The notes: generated from the letters alone by a model not told the origin. A stretch of DNA of 64,000 nucleotides from an uncultured Candidatus Neoarthromitus sp. (GCA_937890765.1 CALADQ010000007.1:93958-157957); one strand, 5' to 3'; positions 54,951 to 63,218 are shown, numbered from the stretch's first letter. Translations and numbers: made by a program.

Positions 54951-55472
54951 ATGAATATTGTAACGATTAATGTAAATGGCATCGAATATAAGTTAAAGGG
55001 TGAAGAGTCTGAAGAATATTTAAGTGATATCGCGAATGAAGTCGATATTAAATTAAGAGATATGATTGGAGCAAACACAAATTTGACATTGCAATCAGCG
55101 GCGGTTTTGTTATCTATAAATTATTGCGACCAAATACGAAAGCTTAAAGAAGAACAATATGCTTTAGATAATAGCATTGATGTTTGCAATTCCAAAATAA
55201 GAAATTTAATTGATGAAAATTCTAATCTTAAAGACAGGGTTATACATATTGAAAATGAAAATGTGCAATTTAAATCTAAAATTTCAAGTTTAGAGGAAGA
55301 AATTCAAGCTTACAACGATTTGTTGAAATCAGAAAAGCAAGATATGTTTTCTGATAGTAATGAGATGAAAGAACTTGAAAAAGAAATAGAGATTTTGAAA
55401 AATACAATACGCAAATTAAATGATGATAATTTTAAATTGAAAAAGCAACTTAGGCACAAAAAAGATTTCTAG
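54951..55472 (+). CDS. zapA: Cell division protein ZapA
   Basis: 173 residues. The N-terminal ZapA domain is clear (VTINVNGIEYKLKGEESEEY, then LSDIANEVDIKLRDM and SAAVLLSINYCDQIRKL). A C-terminal coiled coil of about 85 residues follows. ZapA binds and cross-links FtsZ filaments at the division site. Firmicutes ZapA is usually near 85-100 residues, but Clostridial versions with a coiled-coil tail like this are common. TTTGGAGGTAGC precedes the ATG. It is monocistronic. Confidence 0.88.
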   Translation: MNIVTINVNGIEYKLKGEESEEYLSDIANEVDIKLRDMIGANTNLTLQSAAVLLSINYCDQIRKLKEEQYALDNSIDVCNSKIRNLIDENSNLKDRVIHIENENVQFKSKISSLEEEIQAYNDLLKSEKQDMFSDSNEMKELEKEIEILKNTIRKLNDDNFKLKKQLRHKKDF

Positions 55473-55562
55473 CATTTTGTTTAATTTATTTTTGAAATTT
55501 GGAAATGTTTATAATAAAGATGTGCTTTTTGAAATACAAAAAAATTTTTCGGTAATCACACA

Positions 55563-55600
55563 GGAGTATGTATTCTTAAATCATACTCCATATTTTTTTC
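55563..55600. terminator. Bidirectional terminator between zapA and the CDF-like gene
   Basis: Stem GGAGTATG (55563-55570) / CATACTCC (55582-55589) with an 11-nt loop, T-run on the right side and A-rich on the left. Confidence 0.82.
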
Positions 55601-55602
55601 AG

Positions 55603-56505
55603 TTACAAATTTAAATTAGTAAATGTTATTAGTATTTGAGTATTCTTTATTTTTTTGTTTACTATTTCCTTAATCCTTATTCTAATCAAATCAAACTCAT
55701 CAACTGAAAAATTTCCGTCAACTCCTAATGTAATATAAATTTCTGTAAATTTCCCAAGCCTTGAAATAAATATATCATGAATATCTAGATATGGAAGTTC
55801 AGTAATAAGAGACGCTTTAAGATCTTTTTCAGATTTGTGGTTTAGGCGTTTATAAGACAATATATTTATTTGATTTATTAAAAGTTGTAGTGGTTGAATT
55901 GCAAAAAATCCTGATAGAAGCAACAATAAAATTGCATCTGATATAGGAAGAAGTGGTTTTAAAATTGGAATTGTTTTAAATAACACAAATGCAATTGCCG
56001 TTCCCGCACTTATAATTCCATCGAGATTTGCACCCATTGCCTCAGCTTTCAAAACGTCAGAGCAATTTCCTATTTTTTTGTTGAAAAATTTATAAAGTAT
56101 GGACAACCCAAAACATAAAATTGTCATTATTATACCGTTTATAATTATTGCTCCAAGATGTATTTCAGGAACTAATTCAGGTGTGTTTAAAAATTTTAAT
56201 ATGGTATCTATCCCAGAAAAAATAGATGCGAGCAAAAGAATTATTATAAGAATTGATCTAAAAAGTACATACAATGTTTCTTTGCTGTACGGCCCCAATG
56301 GATATTGTTTAACGCTTGAAGTCGATAATCCTTTAGAAATTTTTACAGCTACTATCGTCGATATAAATTGTATAAATGAAAATAATCCATCAATTAATAC
56401 TGCTTTCGAATTAGAAAACATAAAAACAATAACTCCAGAAATTGACATCGTAAGGTTTAAAATGTTTCCTATCTTAAGTGCTCTTTGCTCAATTAATAAA
56501 TCCAT
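55603..56505 (-). CDS. Cation diffusion facilitator-like membrane protein with altered metal site
   Basis: 300 residues with about six membrane helices and a C-terminal cytosolic ferredoxin-like domain (about 215-300, ILSYKRLNHKSEKDLKA onward), the CDF layout. The transport-site residues are partly changed. In helix 2, LIDGLFSFIQF keeps the first Asp but not the second; in helix 5, KAEAMGANLDG keeps Asp but has Gly where His is usual. Classical CDFs export Zn, Mn or Fe against protons. Here the substrate may differ or activity may be lost. The ATG has AAGGTGATATA upstream. Confidence 0.75.
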   Translation of the reverse strand: MDLLIEQRALKIGNILNLTMSISGVIVFMFSNSKAVLIDGLFSFIQFISTIVAVKISKGLSTSSVKQYPLGPYSKETLYVLFRSILIIILLLASIFSGIDTILKFLNTPELVPEIHLGAIIINGIIMTILCFGLSILYKFFNKKIGNCSDVLKAEAMGANLDGIISAGTAIAFVLFKTIPILKPLLPISDAILLLLLSGFFAIQPLQLLINQINILSYKRLNHKSEKDLKASLITELPYLDIHDIFISRLGKFTEIYITLGVDGNFSVDEFDLIRIRIKEIVNKKIKNTQILITFTNLNL

Positions 56506-56618
56506 TATATCACCTTAATTTTTTAGAGAAATATTTTACGACGTAATACAATTCTAGCACATAAAATTATAATCTTCAAAAATAAACGTCAAAATTTGTA
56601 CTTAATCATAAATTTTTG

Positions 56619-56627
56619 TGATAAAAT
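56619..56627 (+). promoter_or_regulatory. Extended -10 promoter of the MATE exporter gene
   Basis: TG-A-TAAAAT (56619-56627), about 50 nt before the start. No good -35 box. Confidence 0.55.
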
Positions 56628-56677
56628 ATTTTGAAATTAGGGATTAAAAAAATAATTTTAGGGGGAGAAAATTTTAA

Positions 56678-58027
56678 TTGTTTATTAGAGATAAAGGATT
56701 TTATAAAAAAGTTTTGACAATTGCTATCCCTATAACACTTCAAAGTCTTATAACATTTGCAATTAATATGATGGACACTATTATGGTAGGTAGATTAGGA
56801 GAAATTACTTTGTCAGCTTCGTCTTTGTCGGGACAAGTATTTTTTATAACTACGATTTTGTGTTTTGGAATAGCAGGTGGAGGAGCAGTATTGTCTTCTC
56901 AATTTTGGGGGAGAAGGGATAGCAGATCTATTGCAAAAACTTTGTCGATAGTTCTTAAACTGAACATATTAGTTGGAATTATTTTTGCAATTTTATCTTT
57001 TGCAATTCCAGAATATTTGCTTAGATTTTATATTGACGTTCCAGAAGTTATACAAGCAGGGATTCCTTATTTGAAATTGGTTTCTGTAATGTATCCACTC
57101 TTTTGTATAACAACTTCCATTTCTGTTATTTTTAGAACAATTTCACAAATAAAAATTTCTGTTGTAGCAAACAGCGTAGCTTTTGTTCTAAATGTTTTCT
57201 TTAACTGGATTTTCATATTTGGAAAATTTGGAGCGCCAGCTTTAGGATTAGCCGGTGCGGCAATTGGAACAATTATAGCAAGATTAGTTGAATGTATAAT
57301 AGTTGTTGTTTATTTATTTTGCGTTGACAAAAAAATTAAATTTACAATTAAAGATTTATTTGGATTTGATAAAGATATTTTCAAAAAATATTTGAAAACT
57401 GGAATAAATGTTTTGATTAGCGATACTCTTTTGGTTGCTGGACTTACAAGTTTAACTATGATTTTAGGACGGTTGGGTCCTGAGATGGTTGCCGCAAATA
57501 GCATTTGCAATATTGTAATACAACTTTCAACAATATCAATGGCAGGAATTGCGAGTTCATGTTTAGTTATAATTGGAAATTCAATTGGCGAAAGAAAGAT
57601 AGATGTTGCGAGAGAACAATCTAGAACTTTTCTTTTAATATGTGTTATTGCAGGAATTGTTGCGGCCGTGGTTATAACTTTAACGAAACCTATAGCAATA
57701 AATTTTTACAACGTAACTCAAGAAACAAAAGATATAGCGTATAAACTTATGGATGGAGCGGCCTTTATAATAATGTTTCAAGTTCCTTCAATTGGTTTGA
57801 CAAAAGGAATTTTAAGAGGTGGCGGAGATACAAAATTTTTATTGTTAGCAGATATTATATTTTTGTGGGTGTTATCCATACCATTGGGAATTTTGGCAGC
57901 GTTTGTTTTTAATTTTCCAGTGGCATTAATTTATATTTGTTTGAAGTTTGATGAAATAATTAAATTGGTTTGGTGTACGATAAGAATGTTTGGTAATAAG
58001 TGGATAAAAGATGTAACAGTAACTTAA
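56678..58027 (+). CDS. MATE-family efflux transporter
   Basis: 449 residues with twelve predicted membrane helices in two homologous halves. MATE signatures are visible: ALPITLQSLI-like AIPITLQSLITFAINMMDTI near the N-terminus, GGGAVLSSQFWGRRD, GLAGAAIGTIIARL and GILRGGGDTKF. Such pumps export drugs or cationic metabolites using H+ or Na+ gradients. The TTG start is the first possible one after an in-frame stop. GGGGGAG is 10 nt upstream, slightly far. The GT51 gene follows by 25 bp. Confidence 0.92.
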   Translation: MFIRDKGFYKKVLTIAIPITLQSLITFAINMMDTIMVGRLGEITLSASSLSGQVFFITTILCFGIAGGGAVLSSQFWGRRDSRSIAKTLSIVLKLNILVGIIFAILSFAIPEYLLRFYIDVPEVIQAGIPYLKLVSVMYPLFCITTSISVIFRTISQIKISVVANSVAFVLNVFFNWIFIFGKFGAPALGLAGAAIGTIIARLVECIIVVVYLFCVDKKIKFTIKDLFGFDKDIFKKYLKTGINVLISDTLLVAGLTSLTMILGRLGPEMVAANSICNIVIQLSTISMAGIASSCLVIIGNSIGERKIDVAREQSRTFLLICVIAGIVAAVVITLTKPIAINFYNVTQETKDIAYKLMDGAAFIIMFQVPSIGLTKGILRGGGDTKFLLLADIIFLWVLSIPLGILAAFVFNFPVALIYICLKFDEIIKLVWCTIRMFGNKWIKDVTVT

Positions 58028-58052
58028 AAAATTTTTAAAAGGGGGAAGTACT

Positions 58053-58751
58053 ATTAAATTAATATTTAATTTCATTAAAATTGGAATTGTTTTGCTGATT
58101 TTGTTTTTTTTAAATGGGTTTTTTGTTTATAAAAATGTTGTTAAAACAATGCCTATAGATCAAAAACTTAAAGAGCTGAGTTCTAAAAACGATTATGTAG
58201 AAATACAAAACGTTTCAGATAGTTTGAAAAATTATTTTGTGAATGTTGAAGATAAAAGATTCTACAAACATAATGGAATTGATTTAATGGGAATAGCAGC
58301 ATCGTTTATTAGTAATTTGAAGGAAGGTTATTACAAATACGGAGGTAGCACAATAACTCAACAGCTTGCAAAAAATTTGTATTTCAAAGATGGGCGAAAG
58401 ACTTTAACGAGAAAAGTTGCAGAAATGTTTGTGGCATTTGAATTTGAACGTGAGTATTCAAAAGATAAAATTTTGGAAATGTATTTAAACATAATTTATT
58501 TTGGAAATGGATATTACGGAATTAACGAAGCGAGTCATGGATATTTTGGGATTTCTCCAAAAGATTTAAATGAATATCAATCATCTTTACTTGTTGGAAT
58601 ACCTCAAGCTCCAAGTGTTTATAACCTAAATGAAAAAGGAAATTCTTCCATGAAAAATAGGTACATGCAAGTTTTGAAAATTTTAACTAACAATGGAGTC
58701 ATAACCAAAAACCAAGCTGACCAATTTAAGAAAATATATTTAGCATCATAA
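58053..58751 (+). CDS. Monofunctional peptidoglycan glycosyltransferase (GT51), probable ATT start
   Basis: 232 residues from the ATT at 58053. All GT51 motifs are present: VEDKRFYKHNGID, KYGGSTITQQLAKNLYF, TRKVAEMFVAFEFEREYSK and IIYFGNGYYGINEAS. It polymerises lipid II into glycan strands outside the membrane and has no transpeptidase domain. Start: GGGGGAAG (58041-58048) is followed in frame by the ATT; no ATG, GTG or TTG occurs until TTG at 58092, which would cut the N-terminal anchor (KLIFNFIKIGIVLLILFF) in the middle. Its stop codon sits inside the terminator stem. Confidence 0.88.
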   Translation: MKLIFNFIKIGIVLLILFFLNGFFVYKNVVKTMPIDQKLKELSSKNDYVEIQNVSDSLKNYFVNVEDKRFYKHNGIDLMGIAASFISNLKEGYYKYGGSTITQQLAKNLYFKDGRKTLTRKVAEMFVAFEFEREYSKDKILEMYLNIIYFGNGYYGINEASHGYFGISPKDLNEYQSSLLVGIPQAPSVYNLNEKGNSSMKNRYMQVLKILTNNGVITKNQADQFKKIYLAS

Positions 58752-58775
58752 TTTTTATTGTGATGCTTTTTTGTG
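58742..58775 (+). terminator. Terminator overlapping the end of the GT51 gene
   Basis: Stem AGCATCA (58742-58748) / TGATGCT (58761-58767) followed by TTTTTTG. The stem begins in the last codons of the gene. Confidence 0.83.
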
Positions 58776-58782
58776 TTAAAAT
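58774..58782 (+). promoter_or_regulatory. Extended -10 promoter of the solute-binding lipoprotein gene
   Basis: TG-T-TAAAAT (58774-58782), directly behind the previous terminator and about 43 nt before the ATG. Confidence 0.55.
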
Positions 58783-58825
58783 GATAGAAAAAATTCAATT
58801 AAAAAATTTTGGAGTTAAAGTAAAT

Positions 58826-60088
58826 ATGATAAATAAATTTTTGAAAAATTTCGTTACGATGGTATTTGTTCTATTTGTTTTAATGTCCTGTTTGTCTGAA
58901 AGTAAAAGCAAAAATTCCAGTGAAATTTTTGAAGAACAATCTGTTATAAATTTATGGACTTCAAATTTGAAACCACGATTAGATAAATATATGAAATACG
59001 TTATCGAAAAATTTAAAAAAGCAAATCCTATGATTAAAATTAATTGGACGGATTTTTCTACTGAAGAAATGGTTTTGAATTTATATTCATCATGGCAAGA
59101 AAATAATTTGCCGGATATAGTTAGTTTTGATGCAAAAACTTTAATGAATGATATTAATGATGAATTGATTGTGGATTTATATAAATTTGATGACGAATTT
59201 TTAAATACGTTTTTCGAAGGAATTTTAAAATCTTCTGAAAAAAATAATAGGCTACTTGGTGTTCCATGGTTTACGGATATAAAAGTTTTGTTTATAAACA
59301 AATCTATAATGGACATGTCAAACATTGATGAAGAAAATTATCCAAAGAACGAAGATGAATTTTTAAATTTGATGAATGTTGTTAAAAATAATTCTGGGAA
59401 ATTTGGTAGCGTTATTGAACCCGAGAGCATAAAAAATTTAATTTTCAACGGACTAAATGTTTTTGGAGAAAATGGACAAGTTTATATTCAAACGCCACAA
59501 ATAATTGAACATTTTAAATCCCATAAATCTAAATTTGAAAATATGGTTGTGCCAAATCAGTTTTTAAATTTTGATGATAAGATATTTTTGTATGCAAACA
59601 ATGAAGTTGCAATGATAAAATCAAATTTTCAATTTATAAATAGCATAGAAAAAATATCAAAAGAAGTCTATGATAACACGGTCATTTTTCCAATTCCAGT
59701 TGGAGAAAATGATTTGCGTTACACCAATACGGTTTATTTGTCCGTAGTTGATAATGGAAAAAATGAAGAGCTAGCTATGAATTTTATAAAATTTATATTA
59801 AACGACCAAAATCAATTGGAGCTTTCAAACACAACAAATGTTTTGCCTGTTGTAAAAGAAACTTTCAAAAATGAAATTTCTAATGACGAAAATTCAAAAA
59901 TTAACAAAGCAAAAAAAGTTGCATTCGATAGTTTGAATAAAGGAAGGGATTTTATATACAACATAGAACACTATAATCAAATATCAAATATAGTTGAAAA
60001 ATATTCCAGAAGTATTTATTTAGATGGTTTAGAAGTTGAAAGTGTACTAGGCAATGCACAACAAGAGATAAATAAATTTTATAATTAA
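58826..60088 (+). CDS. Orphan ABC-type solute-binding lipoprotein (family 1, sugar-type)
   Basis: 420 residues from the ATG at 58826 (TTGGAGTTAAAG upstream). A lipoprotein signal (MINKFLKNFVTMVFVLFVL, lipobox LMSC) leads into a type I solute-binding fold: VINLWTSNLKPRLDKYMKYV, LPDIVSFDAKTLM, GVPWFTDIKVLFINKSIM and AMNFIKFILNDQNQLELS. Family 1 proteins usually deliver sugars to MsmF/MsmG-like permeases, but no permease or ATPase gene lies nearby. It is 11 bp upstream of a NanE-like gene, which hints at amino-sugar context. Confidence 0.85.
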   Translation: MINKFLKNFVTMVFVLFVLMSCLSESKSKNSSEIFEEQSVINLWTSNLKPRLDKYMKYVIEKFKKANPMIKINWTDFSTEEMVLNLYSSWQENNLPDIVSFDAKTLMNDINDELIVDLYKFDDEFLNTFFEGILKSSEKNNRLLGVPWFTDIKVLFINKSIMDMSNIDEENYPKNEDEFLNLMNVVKNNSGKFGSVIEPESIKNLIFNGLNVFGENGQVYIQTPQIIEHFKSHKSKFENMVVPNQFLNFDDKIFLYANNEVAMIKSNFQFINSIEKISKEVYDNTVIFPIPVGENDLRYTNTVYLSVVDNGKNEELAMNFIKFILNDQNQLELSNTTNVLPVVKETFKNEISNDENSKINKAKKVAFDSLNKGRDFIYNIEHYNQISNIVEKYSRSIYLDGLEVESVLGNAQQEINKFYN

Positions 60089-60099
60089 GAGGTAAGCAT

Positions 60100-60759
60100 A
60101 TGATTGTTAATGAACTAGAAAAACTTAAAAATTCTGTGATTGTTGATATTGATAATTTTAGAAATGAACATTTGAATGACAAAGAATTTATAAAATATGT
60201 TATAGATTTTTCAGAAAGAGGAGGAGCAAAAGGATTTTTGTCAAAGAGTTTGTCTAACTTAAACATTTTGAAAAAATTTACCTCTCTTCCTATCTTTGCA
60301 GAGATTGAAGAAAATTTTAACGATATTCTAATTGCTAAGACTTACGATAATTTTAAAAAAATAGTTGACTTAAAACCAAATTTTATAATTATTGATATGT
60401 CAATATTTGAAGATAAATTTAAGGATTTGCAAAAGCTCGTTAAAGAATTAAGATTTAATTTTGATGGTGAATTAGTCGCACGAATTTCTACAAAGGAACA
60501 AGCTTTTGAAGCATACAGGTTGGGAATTGATGCACTTATGGTTGAAATTTTTGGATATTGTTTTGACGAATCAATTGTATTTGAAGTTTGTTCAGATATA
60601 AATATTCCTACAATAGCTAGTTTAAATTCGGTAGATTTTGATCAAGGAAAAAAACTTTTGGAAAATGGCGTGAATATTTTTGTTTTAGGAGAGGACGTTA
60701 CGAATCCAAACGTCGTTATAAAACGTTTCAGAAAAAATAGAAACTATACTTTTGTATAG
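60100..60759 (+). CDS. NanE-like TIM-barrel protein lacking catalytic residues
   Basis: 219 residues that align along most of their length with N-acetylmannosamine-6-phosphate 2-epimerase (NanE). Equivalent blocks are GGAKGFLSKSLSNLNILKKF, LPIFAEIEENFND, FIIIDMSIFED, VARISTKEQAFEAYRLGIDA and MVEIFGYCFDES. In NanE these read GG-A-x-G-I-R, PIIGI-x-K, A-D-A-T, and T-T-x-x-GYT. The catalytic Lys is Glu here, the phosphate-binding Arg is Leu, and GYT is GYC. It is probably not an epimerase, and may be a pseudoenzyme or a sensor. It is the second gene after the solute-binding lipoprotein. AAGAGGTAAGCAT precedes the ATG. Confidence 0.6.
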   Translation: MIVNELEKLKNSVIVDIDNFRNEHLNDKEFIKYVIDFSERGGAKGFLSKSLSNLNILKKFTSLPIFAEIEENFNDILIAKTYDNFKKIVDLKPNFIIIDMSIFEDKFKDLQKLVKELRFNFDGELVARISTKEQAFEAYRLGIDALMVEIFGYCFDESIVFEVCSDINIPTIASLNSVDFDQGKKLLENGVNIFVLGEDVTNPNVVIKRFRKNRNYTFV

Positions 60760-60772
60760 TTTCTATTTTTAT
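60734..60772. terminator. Bidirectional terminator between the NanE-like and YitT genes
   Basis: A perfect stem of about 16 bp (AAAATAGAAACTATAC / GTATAGTTTCTATTTT) with loop TTTT. The TAG stop of the NanE-like gene lies in the 3' arm. Confidence 0.92.
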
Positions 60773-60778
60773 TTTCAT

Positions 60779-61633
60779 TTATAGACGAAGTGAATAGTTT
60801 CCCATTATTTGTTCTTGTCGATTTACTAAGACAAACGCATCTGGATCTTCTTGCTCAAGGACTCGTTTTAATTTTATAAATTCATATTTTGAAATGACCG
60901 TTATAATAATGTATGTGTCTGTATCTGTGTATCCTCCTGTTCCTTTCCAATATGTTGCACCGCGTTTCAATTCTTCAACAATTTTCTTGTAAAGAACAGG
61001 GTTCTTAGTAAATATAGTTATGTTTTCATTTATATTTTGAGGATACGATTTATCTACGGCTAAAGAATAAATTGCTGTGAAAATTATTGAATAAATAGCT
61101 GTTGGCAAAGTAAATAGTAATGCACAAACTCCATATACAACAGCATTAAACAATAAAGCAAATTTTCCAACGCTAAACCCTTTAAATTTTTGTGTGAAGT
61201 ACAATCCTAAAATGTCTATTCCTCCACCAGTTCCTCCGGATTTTAAAGTTATACCAACGCCAACTCCTGACAAAATACCACCCATTAAACACGCAACAAA
61301 ATATTCATCGACAATGGGAGTTACAGGTATTTTAATTATTGAAAAAAATATTGTTTGAGTTGCGATTCCGAAGAACGTTCCCCAAAACAATGGTTTTCCA
61401 AAATGGAAATATGCCAAAAATAGCAGAGGAATATTTATTATGAAGTTTATTATTCCAGCTATATCAAACTGTGAATTATTCATATTGAGGAGTGTACGAA
61501 TAATTTGAGAAATTCCAACAGTTCCTCCATTGTACAAATTAGCAGGTACAAGGAAAAGATTTATACCAGCAGCAAATAGTAAAGAACCTAGCGTAATGAA
61601 ACAATACTCACTAATTATTTTTTTGTTTTTCAT
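60779..61633 (-). CDS. YitT-family membrane protein with C-terminal DUF2179 domain
   Basis: 284 residues with about five or six membrane helices, the repeated Gly-rich signatures PANLYNGGTVGISQI and LKSGGTGGGIDIL, and a cytosolic DUF2179 domain (about 205-284: ITIFTKNPVLYKKIVEEL, TDTDTYIIITVISKYE). YitT proteins are widespread in Firmicutes; their transport function is not established. TGTAAGGGGAATTTT precedes the ATG. A promoter and a hairpin leader lie upstream. Confidence 0.9.
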   Translation of the reverse strand: MKNKKIISEYCFITLGSLLFAAGINLFLVPANLYNGGTVGISQIIRTLLNMNNSQFDIAGIINFIINIPLLFLAYFHFGKPLFWGTFFGIATQTIFFSIIKIPVTPIVDEYFVACLMGGILSGVGVGITLKSGGTGGGIDILGLYFTQKFKGFSVGKFALLFNAVVYGVCALLFTLPTAIYSIIFTAIYSLAVDKSYPQNINENITIFTKNPVLYKKIVEELKRGATYWKGTGGYTDTDTYIIITVISKYEFIKLKRVLEQEDPDAFVLVNRQEQIMGNYSLRL

Positions 61634-61648
61634 AAAATTCCCCTTACA

Positions 61649-61684
61649 TTCTGAAGAGAATTAAAAACGTTTTACTTCTCTTAG
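61649..61684 (-). promoter_or_regulatory. Hairpin in the leader of the YitT gene
   Basis: CTGAAGAGAA (61651-61660) pairs with TTCTCTTAG (61676-61684) with one bulged G, and an inner AAAACGTTTT palindrome extends it. It lies between the promoter and the ribosome site. It has no T-run, so it is not a simple terminator. Confidence 0.4.
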
Positions 61685-61695
61685 ATATTTTTTAA

Positions 61696-61725
61696 ATTGT
61701 AAAGTTATATAGTACATACAATCAA
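61696..61725 (-). promoter_or_regulatory. Promoter of the YitT gene
   Basis: On the minus strand TTGATT (61725-61720), 18 nt, TACAAT (61701-61696): four and five matches to SigA boxes. Confidence 0.5.
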
Positions 61726-61751
61726 TTAATATTAGAATTTAGTTATTAATA

Positions 61752-61896
61752 TGATATAATTTGTTGTTTTACTGTTAACGTGTTTTTATCAAGCGATTTG
61801 TACATTTAAAATATAAAATTCATAGCAAATTATGTCAAGTAAGATGATTAAATTTTTAAAATAATAAAGCCATACTTTCTAATGATGAAGTATGGC
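61752..61896 (+). ncRNA. Possible small RNA between the YitT gene and 61899
   Basis: An extended -10 box TG-A-TATAAT (61752-61760) points to the plus strand, where no protein gene follows for 1.6 kb. A hairpin GCCATACTT (61869-61877) / AAGTATGGC (61888-61896) with ATTTTTT a few bases after it could end a transcript of about 130 nt. The hairpin is also the terminator of the minus-strand gene at 61899, so the small RNA is only a possibility. Confidence 0.3.
61869..61896 (-). terminator. Terminator of the minus-strand gene at 61899
   Basis: A 9-bp stem GCCATACTT / AAGTATGGC, followed on the minus strand by TTTATTATTTT. Confidence 0.75.
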
Positions 61897-61898
61897 AA

Positions 61899-62411
61899 TT
61901 AATTTTTTATTGATGATATGACAAGAATTTTTAAAACTTTATTTTCAAAAATATATTCTGTTATGTTATCTAAAATTTGTATGATTTCATCAAAATCTAA
62001 ATCTAAATTCATGTATATATTTGTGTTTAAAATGTTTTTGGATTTTTTAAAATGATTTTTAGAATTTGAAAAATGATAATTGTTTAGATAAAGTAAATTT
62101 ATAGAATTTATTAGTTTTAAATTGTATTCAACGCTTAAAAAATCAATTAATTTTGGGTAAAGATTAAATAAAGAAGGATTGTAAAACACAAGGTTATTTA
62201 TTTTTGTACCACAAAATTTTTTGTACCCTAAATTGTATTCACTTGCTGGAATATTTTTAAAAAATACTTTCACTTCAGAATTTTGGCTGAGTTTTGCAGC
62301 AGAAATTATGATATTTTCTATTTCTTCATTTTTGTAATCACAAGTTGAATTTTGAGGTTTAAGATTTTCATTTTGGATGATTCTTAATTTAGGTTTTTGA
62401 TTGTTAGGCAT
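61899..62411 (-). CDS. Hypothetical protein
   Basis: 170 residues, no signal peptide or membrane segment. The N-terminus is basic and polar (MPNNQKPKLRIIQNENLK); the rest mixes helices and strands (IENIIISAAKLSQNSEVKVF, LIDFLSVEYNLKLINSINLL). The helix beginning at NEEIENIIISAAKLS is vaguely like the start of nitroreductase domains, but no flavin motif is seen. ATGGAGAAATTTTAT precedes the ATG. It lies 75 bp downstream of the RpiR gene on the same strand and may share its transcript. Confidence 0.5.
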   Translation of the reverse strand: MPNNQKPKLRIIQNENLKPQNSTCDYKNEEIENIIISAAKLSQNSEVKVFFKNIPASEYNLGYKKFCGTKINNLVFYNPSLFNLYPKLIDFLSVEYNLKLINSINLLYLNNYHFSNSKNHFKKSKNILNTNIYMNLDLDFDEIIQILDNITEYIFENKVLKILVISSIKN

Positions 62412-62486
62412 TATAAAATTTCTCCATATTTAATTGGTGTACAGATATATTTTATTTAAATGTTTGGTTAAGTATGAAAAGGGAAA

Positions 62487-63218
62487 TTATTTTTTGGAAT
62501 TAGAAATTTCTATAATTTTAGAAATTAACAAATCTAAGAATACAAAATATAAACAATCTGAAGTGAGATTGAAATTTTTAAAAGTTTTGTTGTTGTCTAT
62601 GTAAAAAAATATGTGTGAGTTGTCGTGAACTTCTTTAAAAAGTTTATCTGATATTGTAATTACGATTTTGTTGTTTAAAAATTTTAAAGTATTTTTAATT
62701 GATGATTCATCCAAATCTATTGAAATGTAAATTATTAAATCTACATTTTTATTTTTTGATAAATTTTTTGGAGTTGATGATGTTGAAATTTTAAAATTTA
62801 AATTTTTGAATTTTTGTTCTGCGTATTGAGAAATTATTTTTGAAGAATCAGAATGCAAAATACAAAATGAATTGTATTTTAAAATAAGATTTGCCATTTC
62901 GTTAATTTTAATTTCGTCAATCCTTTCTGTAAAAACAGAAAACACCTCTAATGAATTTTTAAAAATATAATTTGAAGAATCCATAGAACTTTTTGAGAAG
63001 TCTTTCAATATTGAAATTAAATTTTCAAAATTATCTACATTTATTTTTTTGCAAAACTTATTTATGGAATATTCAGTTACATTTAATTTTAAACTAAGTT
63101 CCTTTAAGCTCATTTTCGACGCAAAAAAAGTGTTTGACGAAATAAATTCAAATATGTAAAGTTCCTTTTCAGATAAAGAACTTTTAAAATCATTGAACAT
63201 ATCTTTAAACAAACTCAA
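62487..63218 (-). CDS. RpiR/MurR-family transcriptional regulator
   Basis: 243 residues. The N-terminal RpiR helix-turn-helix spans about residues 1-75 (SLKELSLKLNVTEYSINKF, FCKKINVDNFENL). A C-terminal SIS phosphosugar-binding domain follows (about 95-235; FCILHSDSSKIISQYAEQKF, DLIIYISIDLDESSIKNTL, KIVITISDK). RpiR proteins regulate sugar and amino-sugar phosphate metabolism. No sugar catabolic gene is adjacent except, 1.7 kb away, the degenerate NanE-like gene. The TTG start has GTGGTGATAAC upstream. SIS motifs are less conserved than usual, so ligand binding is uncertain. Confidence 0.85.
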   Translation of the reverse strand: MSLFKDMFNDFKSSLSEKELYIFEFISSNTFFASKMSLKELSLKLNVTEYSINKFCKKINVDNFENLISILKDFSKSSMDSSNYIFKNSLEVFSVFTERIDEIKINEMANLILKYNSFCILHSDSSKIISQYAEQKFKNLNFKISTSSTPKNLSKNKNVDLIIYISIDLDESSIKNTLKFLNNKIVITISDKLFKEVHDNSHIFFYIDNNKTFKNFNLTSDCLYFVFLDLLISKIIEISNSKK

